Part shown: one piece after another, positions 11,960-22,330 of the stretch
Position numbering within the stretch: position 1 is the stretch's first letter
Layout of the letters: every line of letters begins with the position of its first letter
Translations under genes and position numbers: made by a program
Notes under the pieces: generated by a model
The model's input: only the letters and a program-made list of their open reading frames with translations
What the model was told of the DNA's origin: nothing
The model's database searches: none
Origin: Callorhinus ursinus
Taxonomy: Eukaryota; Chordata; Mammalia; Carnivora; Otariidae
Reading direction: 5' to 3'
Length of the DNA stretch: 64,000 nt
Assembly (NCBI RefSeq): GCF_003265705.1
Contig: NW_020312827.1
Location: forward strand, 16,182,182 to 16,246,181

Positions 11960-13065
11960 GAGAAATTAACAATAATTCCTTAATAACATCAAAAACCCAT
12001 TCAGTGTTCAAATTTCCACTGTCTTATTATGTTTATTAGTTTTTATTTGCTTGAATCAGGGTCCACATAAAATTCAAATAATGTAATTTGCTGATGTTTA
12101 TTGAAGTCTTTTTTGTAAGTTCTGCCCAATTTATTTATTCTTGTGATTTATTTATTGGAGATAGGGTTGTTTATCCTGTTAACATTTCCTACAGTCTGCA
12201 TTGTGTTGATTCTATTTCCATGGCACAGATTAATATGTTACTCTGTAAATTGCTAACTATTTGTAGAGGCTTGATCTGATTCAGTTTTGTTTCTTCTGGC
12301 AAGACTGCTTCATTGGTAGATTGTATGTCCTTCTATCAGGAAACACATAATGGCTGATTGTTTCTCTTTTTTATGTTAACAATTGTTGAGGATCAGTGCC
12401 TAGATTCATTAATTCGAATAGAAGTTTCAACGTGATAATTCCTAATTTTATAATGTCTTCTTTATCAGACGAAAACCTCTATAAAGGGAAAAAACCCTTC
12501 ATCTAATATCTGGTTTACTAGTCTTCTAGTTATTATCCAAAAGGCAATAGAAATGCCTCACCCTTCATTTACCAGTTTCAAAATAATGAGCTTGGGTTTT
12601 TGTAGAATCTCCCAATGATGACCAGTGTGTTTTCTTTGCTCATTTTGTTTTCATTATGAATTCATGTATTTAATCATACTTAATGTATTTCATTTCATGG
12701 CACTTATTATTCTTATTAATGTTTAAATTGTCTCATCTTTGGCCAATGAGACTCTCTTCAAATTGACTCTTCAGGAATTTTTGGATAGCAACCTTCATTT
12801 CTGTTAATATAGGATGTTCCCAGTACATTTCCTGCCCCAGACTTGGAATCACCTATTTCTCCAAGATGCCCTGGGTCTCTTTCGCAGGTCCATGTAACTT
12901 AAACCTTTTCATGTGTTGCTCTCATCCTCCTGAAAATTGAAAATCTCCTTTTAAAGGTGACTGATGATCCTACAGTTTTGAGCCAGTGGTTCTCCCTTAG
13001 CCATTCTCTAGGATTTCTTTTAGAATTTTTGTTTCTGGATCTTCTTAATTTTGACACTCCACTTT
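11960..13065 (-). mobile_element. Old LINE fragment (L1M/HAL1-like), antisense
   Basis: The stretch AACCCATTCAGTGTTCAAATTTCC, CTTGAATCAGGGTCCACA, GGAAACACATAATGGCTG and CATCTTTGGCCAATGAGACTC through CTGCCCCAGACTTGGAATCACC matches a very common old mammalian repeat that I recall as LINE-derived. The exact family is uncertain. Short frames inside it are not genes. Confidence 0.55.
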
Positions 13066-13086
13066 TTTTTCCTCTTCCTTTTTCTT

Positions 13087-13113
13087 TTTTTTTTATTTAT
13101 TTGAGAGAGCGAG

Positions 13114-13148
<35 letters not shown>

Positions 13149-13290
13149 ACATGAGAGGGGGGAGGGTCAGAGGGAGAGGCTGACTCCCTGCTGAGCAGGG
13201 AGCCCGATGCGGGACTCGATCCCGGGACTCCAGGATCATGACCTGAGCCGAAGGCAGTCGCTTAACCAACTGAGCCACCCAGGCGCCCGT
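13087..13290 (-). mobile_element. Can-SINE with exact 16-bp target-site duplication
   Basis: Flanked by identical CCTCTTCCTTTTTCTT copies (13071-13086 and 13291-13306). The element contains a long GA run (13118-13147) and an intact-looking head ending CCACCCAGGCGCCC. The perfect duplication suggests it is one of the younger insertions here. Confidence 0.97.
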
Positions 13291-13431
13291 CCTCTTCCTT
13301 TTTCTTAATTAGACTCCTTTCCACTAGTTTTTGTTAATTTCCTCTCTTCTGGTCATTACATGTAAGTGAATTTTACACATACATATATGTGGTATGTATT
13401 TATATATCCCCTAAAGGAAGTAAATAGTAAT

Positions 13432-13468
13432 TTCTGGGTATTCAAGGCATCTCTGGGTATTCAAGGAA
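13432..13468. repeat. Short tandem duplication
   Basis: TCTGGGTATTCAAGG occurs twice with a few bases between the copies. It is a 19-base-period local duplication. Confidence 0.8.
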
Positions 13469-13469
13469 G

Positions 13470-14400
13470 GGCTCAGTTCCTTTAACAAATATGCAATATG
13501 TACGGAGAACATACTATCTATGAGGCACTTTTATGTGCTAGGATAAGTTAGTGCATAAAGCAGACAGAGCTTGTGTTTAAGTATCAGAAGATAGAGGATT
13601 AAAAAAAAATAAAAACGTACACATATAGGGGCGCCTGGGTGGCTCAGTCGGTTAAGCGACTGCCTTCAGCTCAGGTCATGATCCCAGGGTCCTGGGATCG
13701 AGTCCCACATCAGGCTCGCTGCTTAGTGGGGAGCCTGCTTCTCCCTCTCCTTCTGCCTGCCATGCCCCCGGCTTGTGCTCTCTATCTCTCTGACCAATAA
13801 ATAAATAAAATCTTTAAAAAAATAAAAAAATAAAAACATACACATATATATTTATATATAGTTGATAATTACTATACAGAAAATTATAGTTATAGAGCTG
13901 GATTTCAAGAACTCAGGAGGACAATAAGCCCAGAAGACCTCTCTGAGGAGGTACTGAAGTATACATACATCTATATAGGGGAAAGCATGCTGGAGAGAGG
14001 AACCAACAAGTGCAAAGGCCCTGAGGAAGATGTGTGCCTTGCACGTTAGAGACATAGTGAGGAGTCACCGGTGGCTTGAGGTAAGTGAACTCACAGAAGA
14101 GGAGTAGGATTTAGGATCAGAACAGTAAAGAACGGGGGAAGCAGAACACATAGCACCTTAAAAGCCATGAGAACTTTGGCTTTTACTGAGTGAGTGAAAA
14201 CTATTTGAGGTCATGGAGCAGACGAGTGATGTAATGTAACTTAACAAATTGAAGGGATCTCCTGAGCTGACATGTGGCAAGTAGACTGTAAAGGGGCAAA
14301 AGGAGTAGCAGGGGGACTTGTTAGAAGGTTATTGCAATAATCTCAGCCAAAGACCAGAGCATTAGCAGAGCTGGTGGGTAAGAAGTGGAGAAATTTGCCT
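13470..14400 (-). mobile_element. L2, antisense, interrupted by a SINE
   Basis: Antisense L2 landmarks are GGCACTTTTATGTGCTAGG near 13520, AGTGCAAAGGCCCTGAGG near 14009, AAAGCCATGAGAACTTTGGC near 14160, and GAAGGTTATTGCAATAATC near 14324. The SINE at 13628-13830 splits it. Confidence 0.8.
13628..13830 (+). mobile_element. Can-SINE with 18-bp target-site duplication
   Basis: Plus-strand SINE starting GGGGCGCCTGGGTGGCTCAG and ending in TAAATAAAATCTTT plus an A-rich tail. The flanks are TAAAAACGTACACATATA (13610-13627) and TAAAAACATACACATATA (13831-13848), one mismatch apart. The mismatch is in a CpG (CG to CA). Confidence 0.97.
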
Positions 14401-15708
14401 AATTGAGAACTCATTCCCTGCCAATGCCAGAACCTGGCACATTGCCCTGATGTGCCAGTGGGAGCCAATTACACTGTGTCCAGGAGGCACTACATTTTAC
14501 ACTTTCCAATTAACCCATTGTTTCATCCTCAAGCAAGCTGTATTCTGATGAATGCAAACATGCCCACCTTAGTCAGAGGTTTTTGGCCACCGCACTGCAT
14601 TCATCCTTTAAACACACCAGAACACAACACATCTCATGCCATAAGCATGCTGCATTCTGTAGGCATAATCCTTCCAGCTGCAGCCCCTAATGACCTATGT
14701 GATGGCCACCCAGCTCAACTTGTCTTTCATATCTACATTCAAGATTCTCTACCCATCAATCCTCCTCCAATCCCTCAACATTTAGTAACTTCTACATCTT
14801 ATTCCACATCTTTGATATTTTCAATCTGTTCATTTAATCTATGTTGAGCTTTGTATTAAAAACTGCCAGATTACTCTTTTTAATCTCATTCTGTACTTCA
14901 GATAAAATGGTTCAAAATTAGACTAAAGTTTATGAGTAAAGTACAAGTTATGTCATGAATATCAGGGTCATATGATGACCTTTATTGCTCCGTCTCCTCA
15001 ACCTTGGCTTAGGAGTCCTAAGCCAATTGGGCTTTTTGGAAATTGGTCCAATTGGGCAGGAATTTGTGAAAATACTGCCCAAAGAGAAATATCAAACTAA
15101 TGAACCTCGGTGGTTTTCTTTAAGATGATTACTAGCAAGATGCAAATCATCTGTTATCACCCTGGAATGAACTCCACCAATTCAAAATAATAGGAAAAAT
15201 AAGAATAAAAAGACTGATGTTAAGAGTTGTCAAGAATACTGTTATCTGAAGTTAGTAGTTCGCAGACATCTTAAATAAATAAGTCCATAAAACTGATAAT
15301 AAAACCAAACATACACACACACATACTCATATACATTCAGGTAAATTATACCAAATACCGTCATTGAAAAGCATGTACTCAATAGTTTTAATGCCAACCA
15401 CCATAAGCTCATTCCCTCTCTAATGCAGATGGAAGGAAAGCAGGAACCGCATATACCCTTGTCTACCTTAAGCTCTGAGTCATAGATCTTAAAAAGTGAT
15501 GTACTCCACTTCAGAAAATCCCAGATCCCGACTCGTTTTATTTTTTTCCATTTTCCTGACTACAAATATGTAAGGCAGGAAAAAATGTTAACTATTTTGA
15601 TAACCAGGGCTGGGTCGGGAAAGGGAAGGGATCAGAGCAAAGGGTGCTGATAGAGACTCAGCTGTGTAGTCAGCTCTAGGGAAGTATGGGAAGTCAATCA
15701 TCTTAACT
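14401..15708. other. Unassigned, no gene seen
   Basis: The part from 14450 to 14800 is richer in C and holds a 131-residue frame (14452-14847) with no recognisable domain. I could not assign it to a repeat. Direct copies of CCAATTGGGC at about 15022 and 15048 are present. Confidence 0.35.
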
Positions 15709-15796
15709 TAGTAGTTCTCAGTCCGCCTCCTGTCTTATTGGCCTGTATGTTTTTAGAGTGGAATGGGCATCTGATGTAGTCTGAGAACTACTCCCT
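15709..15796. mobile_element. Short inverted-repeat element (hAT MITE-like)
   Basis: The ends GTAGTTCTCAG (about 15711) and CTGAGAACTAC (about 15780) are exact inverted repeats enclosing about 60 bases. The ends resemble the CAGTGGTTCTCAA termini of MER5/Charlie-type hAT elements. Confidence 0.5.
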
Positions 15797-16237
15797 GCCT
15801 CTTCCATACAGGCACTTGGGTCCAAGGTTGCATAGAGTATACACAGTGTTTTTGCAATTTAGACAGCTAACCATGGTCCAGAGAAGTGCCTGAGAATGCA
15901 GTTGCAGCAGCACAACAGTTCTGTGCAGTGGTGCCACAAAATTTGGGTTAAATCCCCTGATCAGGAGGCTTTCACAGTGATTACTGTGTTTTCCAATATT
16001 AGATCATGACCTGAACAACCCTTTGGTGAGGCTGTGATGGCTGTCTGCTTTGCTGTACTTCTGATACAGCCAACTCTTCAGTACCATGCAGTATAGTTAA
16101 CATTTGTTTGGGCAAAGTAACAGCTATTCAATTCAAATGGGCTGACTCAAAAAGGAATAATGTACTAAGGAGATTCTTGGATTCAGAAACCAATGGAGGA
16201 ATGTATTTGGGCTTCAGAAATTGTAGTCCAGAAACCA

Positions 16238-16290
16238 ATACTGCACTCCATGTTAACTAACTAAAATTTAATTTTAAATAAATAAAAAGA
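16238..16290 (+). mobile_element. Possible L1 3'-end scrap
   Basis: ATACTGCACTCCATGTTAAC, TAACTAAAATTTAATTTTAA and AATAAATAAAAAG resemble the extreme 3' end of carnivore L1. The match is too short for certainty. Confidence 0.45.
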
Positions 16291-16985
16291 AAGAAGGAAA
16301 TTAATGAATCCAAGGATTCAAACAATGTTAAGACTTTTTCTCTTATCTTTCTGTGCTTCTTTCCAAGTATCTCTTTATTCAGCCCCCTTGTATCTGTAGA
16401 CTATCTTCCCCCATTTCAGTTCATGAAACAAAAACATGGCTGTGGTGGTTCCTTTATTGCACACATTAGGATTCAAGTATCCAAGGAGTTAATGCTCCAG
16501 CAACCTTGGGCCCAAGTGCAGAAATCTGGAAAAAGTATCTCACAGGTTCAACTTAACAGTTTGTTCCCAACCACTGAAGCAGGAGCAGCCATATCACACC
16601 ATGTCTTCTCTTCCTGGACAGATTTGATTGGTCTTCTAGTAAAACATGGGGTTCATGGGCACCCCTTCTATAATGAAATTGGGGAAGAAATTACAATTCT
16701 TAGAAAAAAAGGTGCTGGGGGAAGACTAGGATAACTGTATATTCTGTTTCCCTATGGCCATGATCTTTTCCCCTTTGCCTATTATATATTATAGCTTCCC
16801 AGCATCTCTTTCTAAGTGCACGATTGTCACTATACCCTCCCCACAGACACATTTAGGCATGTTATCAAGCTGAAATATTGGAAATTTTCATGTCCAGAAA
16901 ATTTTAGAATGACTTCATGTCATTGTAATACAATGTATGCTTTATTTTTTCCTACATATAAAAAGAAATAAGCATACTGCAAAAA
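16291..16985. other. Unassigned, contains an anonymous 103-codon frame
   Basis: A plus-strand frame at 16423-16734 encodes 103 residues with no motif I recognise. It has no clear promoter or splice context. It may be chance or part of an old repeat. Confidence 0.3.
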
Positions 16986-16997
16986 CATATGTAGAAA

Positions 16998-17222
16998 TCG
17001 GAGGGGGAGATGAACCATGAGAGACTATGGATGCTGAGAAACAAACTGAGGGTTCTAGAGGGGAGGGGGTGGGGGGAGGGTTAGCCTGGTGATGGGTATT
17101 AAAGAGGAAACATACTGAATGGAGCACTGGGTGTTATACGCAAACAATGAATCATGGAACACTACATCAAAAACTAATGATGTAATGTATGGTGATTAGC
17201 ATAATGTAATAAAATTTTAAAA
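16998..17222 (+). mobile_element. L1 3' end (carnivore-lineage), 5' truncated
   Basis: The sequence GAGAGACTATGGATGCTGAG, AACAAACTGAGGGTTCTAG, GGTTAGCCTGGTGATGGGTA, GAGCACTGGGTGTTATACG and ACATCAAAAACTAATGATG, followed by an A-rich end, is the 3' UTR terminus of a carnivore L1. The same segment ends the larger L1 at 35181-36053. A short duplication ATGTAGAAA flanks it (16989-16997 and 17224-17232). Confidence 0.88.
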
Positions 17223-17346
17223 AATGTAGAAACTGTTTGTAATGATTAAGAAAAAAATAATTCTTAATAATATTGGCTTAGGAAGAGAGTCAAACAATAG
17301 ATAAACAGGATACCTCTTTGGAAAAATAATTTAAAAAAGGACTGTA

Positions 17347-17455
17347 GGGGCACCTGGGTGGCTCAGTCGTTGGGCATCTGCCTTCAGCTCAGGTCGTGAT
17401 CCCAGGGTTCTGGGATCGAGCCCTGCATCGGGATCCCCCCCCCAAAAAAATAAAT
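17347..17455 (+). mobile_element. Can-SINE lacking its CT-rich body
   Basis: Head GGGGCACCTGGGTGGCTCAG through GGGATCGAGCCCTGCATCGG is present, then a C run leads straight to AAAAAAATAAATA. The usual CT-rich middle is missing. Flanks are AAAAAAGGACTGTA (17333-17346) and AAAAAAGGACTATA (17456-17469). The total is only 109 bases. Confidence 0.92.
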
Positions 17456-17469
17456 AAAAAAGGACTATA

Positions 17470-18598
17470 AAGATTAACCTCCCATTATTATTACAGAAGA
17501 TATACTAAAATATACGTTCATACTCTTCAGCATATCAGTATTGGCTGAACATCTCTTTCCACTAAAATTAGTTTTCCAAGGGCATGTACTACAACATTAT
17601 CGAAAGTTGTTTTTTTCATATAGATTCTCCTCCAAAATAATTTTATAGTTGCTAAGCAGTCAATTGCCAAACTGAATACTAAAATATACATAATGTGAAT
17701 GGAGGCAAGACACGGGAGTAGGCAAAGGTGAGGAAGAAACACAATGATTTCTATTCAGTTGGAAAAGGAATTAATGACTGGCTCAGTGAGAATGCTGGAA
17801 AGCTATGCCACCACCAGCATGATATTGTTGCAAAACTGCTTTCTGTGGATAGAATTCTTGTCATGAAAGCTTGGTTCAGCTTTTAGCAGCAATATATATG
17901 GGTTTCACCCTGGCAATCAGCACATTTATGATGGTCTTATTCAGGCCAAGAACTGGCTCAGGTGTTTTATTTTCAGGCTGAGATGTTTCCATGTATATAA
18001 CTATATTTACAATAGAGAGGAACACCCAATATTTCTTTTAAGACATAGCACAAGTTCAATGGCGATGAGGCATAAAATTATGCAAAACTCTGTCTAGAGT
18101 TGGTGACTACGTATCACTTTGGGGCTGATCCTAATTTATTTTCAAGGATCACTCATAGGTAGCTTCCCATTGGTCTCCTTAATTGTGGAGGCCCAGGGCT
18201 AGCTGGCATCAAGTGCTTTAGGGAAAGGTGTAATGAAATATTTTATGACCTGAAAAGGACAGATCTATTTGAATCCCCTTTGGTTGGCAGAACAGGTCCC
18301 TAAGAAGAATACACCAATTTGTATGAATGAGAAAGGGACAAGATACAAAACTGGAAACCACTGTTGGAGGAAAGGAGTCCTGACTGGTGATTCAGGGTCA
18401 GACCAGGGCCTGTGGATTCACAGAAGAGACTGGATATGGCCCTGTATGTGGCTGATGGTGAAGCCCTTCTGGAAATAGACACCCTGTACCATGGTTGAGT
18501 TTGTGGTTTGGTGGATTACATATAAGTATTGATATATGCACCTTAGCGGAAAGAGTAGATCAGGGAATTTGAATGTGCATATAAGAAACTTTTAAAAT
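17470..18598. other. Unassigned, no gene seen
   Basis: Mixed-composition sequence. The overlapping frames near 18269-18482 on both strands show no recognisable protein. No SINE or LINE landmark is visible. Confidence 0.4.
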
Positions 18599-18675
18599 AC
18601 AGTTGACCCTTGAACAAAATGGGTTTGAACTGTACAGGTCCACCTATGGATGTATGCATATGTATACATGGATTC
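18599..18675 (+). mobile_element. DNA-transposon end remnant (Tigger/TcMar-like)
   Basis: ACAGTTGACCCTTGAACAAA followed by ATGGGTTTGAACTGTACAGG and GTCCACCTATGGATG matches a widespread mammalian DNA-transposon terminal sequence. The family name is from memory and tentative. Confidence 0.5.
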
Positions 18676-18699
18676 TTAGTTTTCAAAGAATCAGAAGTT

Positions 18700-18890
18700 A
18701 TTCAGAAAAATACAGACTTTGAAGTAAAAAATTAAGATTTAAACACTGCTCCTATAAACTCATGGCAATTAGACAAATTACTTCAATTTTCTGCCTTAAT
18801 CTAACCCACGAGTTTACTGTGAGGATCAAATGTGCTGTCCTAAGACCACACGTGCATGTAAATTAAAGTACTTAATACAGTTGACTGTGA
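18700..18890 (+). mobile_element. MIR
   Basis: Decayed MIR with ACAGACTTTGAAGT, AAACACTGCTCC, GCAATTAGACAAATTACTTCAA, CCACGAGTTTACTGTGAGGATC and AATTAAAGTACTTAATACAGT. Confidence 0.68.
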
Positions 18891-20100
18891 ATTTTTGTTT
18901 ATCTGTCTTTGGCTGCAAACTTTGTATGAATAAGGTTTTACCTGATTTGTTTTTGAACTCCAATGTACAATAGTCCCTCAATATAGCTTATTGAGTAAAT
19001 GGAAGTGTCTTCTCAACAGCAAAAAGTGCCACTCATCCTTAATACACAAATTTAATTAACATGATTTCTTTATTAGTTGGTAGTTAGAAATGTGCTTGTC
19101 AATAATGCTGAGCCTCAGGACATTATTACAAACACTCACTATTTCTGTGTTATTGATTCTTGGTTGCATTAGATAATAAGAATTTTACAGGAAACAATGA
19201 TAGATAAACTAAATTTCATAGTTTATTCTAGAAAGGGAGTGGACCATAATTTTTTGTTTTGAAGGAAAATTAATATTTTATATTTTAAAAATACTTTGCC
19301 CAAGGAAAACATGCTTTAAGTGTCACACCCAAAGCCACAACAATAATTAATGGCACGTTTGGAAGGCAAAATGCCTTACACTATGTGAAAGGTTAAGAAA
19401 TTGGATTGAAGGTGTCTTGACATAAGATCAAAACAAAAATAGGTGTGAATAGATATTTTTGTGTTGCTTTAGAGCAATATCCAACTGTTAGAGATCATTA
19501 CTATCATTGCATCCCTCATTACCCTTCCTCTTCTCTCACCCAGTGTGTCAGTATATATGTACAATGGATGCTCTGCCTCATGAATCAGTCTACATTCTTC
19601 AGTCTATGCTTTCCCCCTAGTCTATCTGCTCCTGCTGATCATCCTCATCCTCCATGGCATCTACTTCTTCTGGCCCACTAAACACTAACAGAGGTAAAAT
19701 TTTAATTAACATGTTAATTGTTTTTCATTAATATATCAATATTAATTTATATTTTAATGAATATCAGTTGACTAACTGTTTGAATAAAGGATGTCTGCTT
19801 GGTTAAAAACTTAGCCCAAGTTATACAATTAGCACCCAAGTACCTATTCATCAGAGTCCAATACCCATTATGTTTTCTTTTGCAGAGAATAAAACAAAGT
19901 ATCTAAGAATTAGCCTTTTTAGATAATGATAGAAGATCCTTGCAGATGTTAATTACTCAGTTTTGTTGAAATACCCTCTACCATGTGCTCAAACAAAAGC
20001 CCTGAACACATACATATATAACAAAATGTAGAAATTAAAATCTCAGAATAAAAGGAAACATGTATCAATGTGTGGGTATGGTTTTCCCACTTTTTTTTTC
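18891..20100. other. Unassigned, no gene seen
   Basis: AT-rich sequence. The 78-residue frame at 19445-19681 has no recognisable feature. Around 19700-19760 there is an AT-rich palindromic stretch (TTAATTAACATGTTAATTG). Confidence 0.4.
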
Positions 20101-20104
20101 CTAT

Positions 20105-20355
20105 CTACCTCCTACTCATTATTCAGTTAAATATCTGTTCTGCCCTTAAGCCTTCCCTGACTCACCTAAGGTAAGTCATATCATCAAGCAAATATTCATA
20201 TAACAGGTGGACATGCCATGACACTGATCATACTTTATTGAATTTATTTATTTAATGTTTATCTTTGCTGCTAAATTTTACTTTTTAAAGACAGAATGTA
20301 TTTGCTCTCTTTGCCCAATTTTCCATACATAGTATTTGGTGAATGAATGGAGAGC
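20105..20355 (+). mobile_element. L2 3' end
   Basis: L2 landmarks are AAGCCTTCCCTGACTCACCT (20150), TATTTATTTAATGTTTATCTTTGC, AGACAGAATGTATTTGCTC and TATTTGGTGAATGAATGG at the 3' end. Confidence 0.68.
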
Positions 20356-20601
20356 TGGCTACAAGGAAAGAAAGCAGTACTCCTTCTTTTCTTCCAATTC
20401 ATCAAACCACCAACACCAAATGTGTATGCATGCATGCCCACACACAGACACACACTACACACAATGCAAATGCAATTGATTAAAGGCAAAAGTTAGCCTT
20501 TGGTAACATAAAAGGATTAAGAGTCTTTTATACCCAAGCTATTCTTGTTCTCTGTATATTTAAAATATGAAAGTGTAGTGCTAAGAAAAACAAAATTCTA
20601 C

Positions 20602-20979
20602 TGTGTAAATTTTAAAAATCTTACTGGCTTTATTCAAGGATTCATGATTCAGGCAGCATCCCATCTAGCAAATAGAAAAGAGCTCTGAAGAGCTGTACAA
20701 AATGAAAGACTTTTATAAGCAGAATTGGGTGGAACAAAAAAGCTGTACCAGTGAAGAACTGATTGTCTATGGCAAGGTCACCTTCCTTTAGGGGATGATA
20801 GGGTTCATCAGACAGATTACCTCACTAGTGCTGACCAGGTAATTCCAGATTGACTGGTTTAAGATTCCATTTCTGGGAGAGCCTGAAACTGTAATTAAGT
20901 TGAGTAGTAAGTCTCTAATTGGTGATGTGGGGCTTAGCACAAGTGACTCCATTTAGAATGTGTTGTCTCTTTTTTAACA
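20602..20979 (-). mobile_element. Solo LTR remnant, class I ERV-like, antisense
   Basis: GGATTCATGATTCAGGCAGC, ATCCCATCTAGCAAATAGAA and GAGCTCTGAAGAGCTG resemble the reverse complement of a class I endogenous retrovirus LTR. The 3' side ends GTTGTCTCTTTTTTAACA. The ends read TG...CA. No internal retroviral genes are visible. The family is not assigned. Confidence 0.5.
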
Positions 20980-21479
20980 GTAGCAAGTTTTGACACAATT
21001 ATGGTTGAAGAATAGGGGTGCCGTTTATGTCAAAATGCACTTAAAACATCAATATAATAGAATCTCTCTAGCATTATTTCTTATGGATGTACTGCAGAGA
21101 GTTGGGAAATGTAATGCAAAAGAATTTATAATCCAAGACTTTATTTATTGAGAAAATCACCCATGTTTTATTAGCATGGCACTACATTTACTATAATTGC
21201 CTAATATAACCTTAAGTATACTTAATTGCCTTTTCTATCCTCTTTCCACTGACAAAACTGCGGCATGATTATAAAATACCAAACATGGACAGCAGAAGGA
21301 AAATTTTGCTTGAGAAAGAATGCACTGTTTATTATTTGTAAAATGTCACATTATTAGTTCTATTTATTCTGCTCTTTAGTTATAATATATGCATACTAAA
21401 TAGCAAATTTAGAGAATAAAAGAAAATGCTTGTTTCATATAGGATGGTGTGGTATAATAAGAAATATATTTAGTCTCTG

Positions 21480-21985
21480 TCCCAGCTTCCTGGAGCAAAA
21501 CTCCTAAAATGCCTGTAACTTCCTGAGTGATAGGAATGTCTTTTGTTATTCAAATTTCAATTACACCTTAGGACAGGGCCACTAGGTAGCCTTAGTGGGC
21601 TCATCACCAGAAAGGCCAAGTGATTGGAGAGCTAAAACTTTCAACCGCCCACTGACCTCCAGGAAAGGGGAATGGGCTGGAAATTAAAGATCTACAAAAA
21701 CTCTTGAACAAAGAGAACCAATGAGCTTCAGGTTGGTGAATGCATCCACAAGCTGGAGGGTGGTGCACCACAGTTCCCTGAGGAGGGGAGTTCTTGCACT
21801 CAAGAACCTCTGGATCTTGTCCTCTGTACATCTTCATCTAACTGTTCATTTGTATCCTTTATCATATCCTTTATAATAAATGTAAGTGAATGTTTCTCTG
21901 AGTCTTTGAACCAGTATCTCTAGGTAGAAAGTGTTAGAATTGAGTTAAATTCACAGGACACCCAGCCAGTGTCCACTGAGAATTT
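21480..21985 (+). mobile_element. Old LTR-like repeat, family uncertain
   Basis: TTCATTTGTATCCTTTATCA, ATCCTTTATAATAAATGTAA, GTTTCTCTGAGTCTTTGA, GTTAGAATTGAGTTAAATTC and CAGGACACCCAGCCAGTGTC form a common old mammalian repeat end. The AATAAA at about 21875 would fit an LTR polyadenylation signal. No coding sequence is seen. Confidence 0.45.
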
Positions 21986-22114
21986 GAGAACTGTCTGGTG
22001 ATGTTGGAAAACACACAACAGAAATGACTATGCCATATTGGATTCTCAAGATTTTGCTTAGGTCACTGATGGACTCACTTAACATTCCTGCTTACTGTAT
22101 CATACAACAAAATG

Positions 22115-22330
22115 CTTATCATATATCGTACATTTTTCTATGAACCAAGCACATATTTTTCAAAACTCTATAGAAGAGATACTAATTTTATTCCCATCTT
22201 GCAAATGACTAATCCAAGCTCAAATACTTTGAAAATTTTAAGTTATACACCTAACAGATAAATGACCTCCATACAGACACAGGTCCATCAAACTTCAGTG
22301 TTCATGCTCTGAACTGTAGCCCTATCATGG
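22115..22330 (-). mobile_element. MIR
   Basis: Antisense MIR: CTAATTTTATTCCCATCTTGCAAATGACTAAT, then CAAGCTCAAATAC, GTTATACACCTAACAGATAAATG, and CTCTGAACTGTAGCCC near the end. Confidence 0.7.

Noticed and set aside
14452..14847. 131-residue frame
   Set aside because: No recognisable domain, no initiation or splice context, and typical of chance frames in C-rich DNA.
16423..16734. 103-residue frame
   Set aside because: No motif I know; kept only as an unassigned region.
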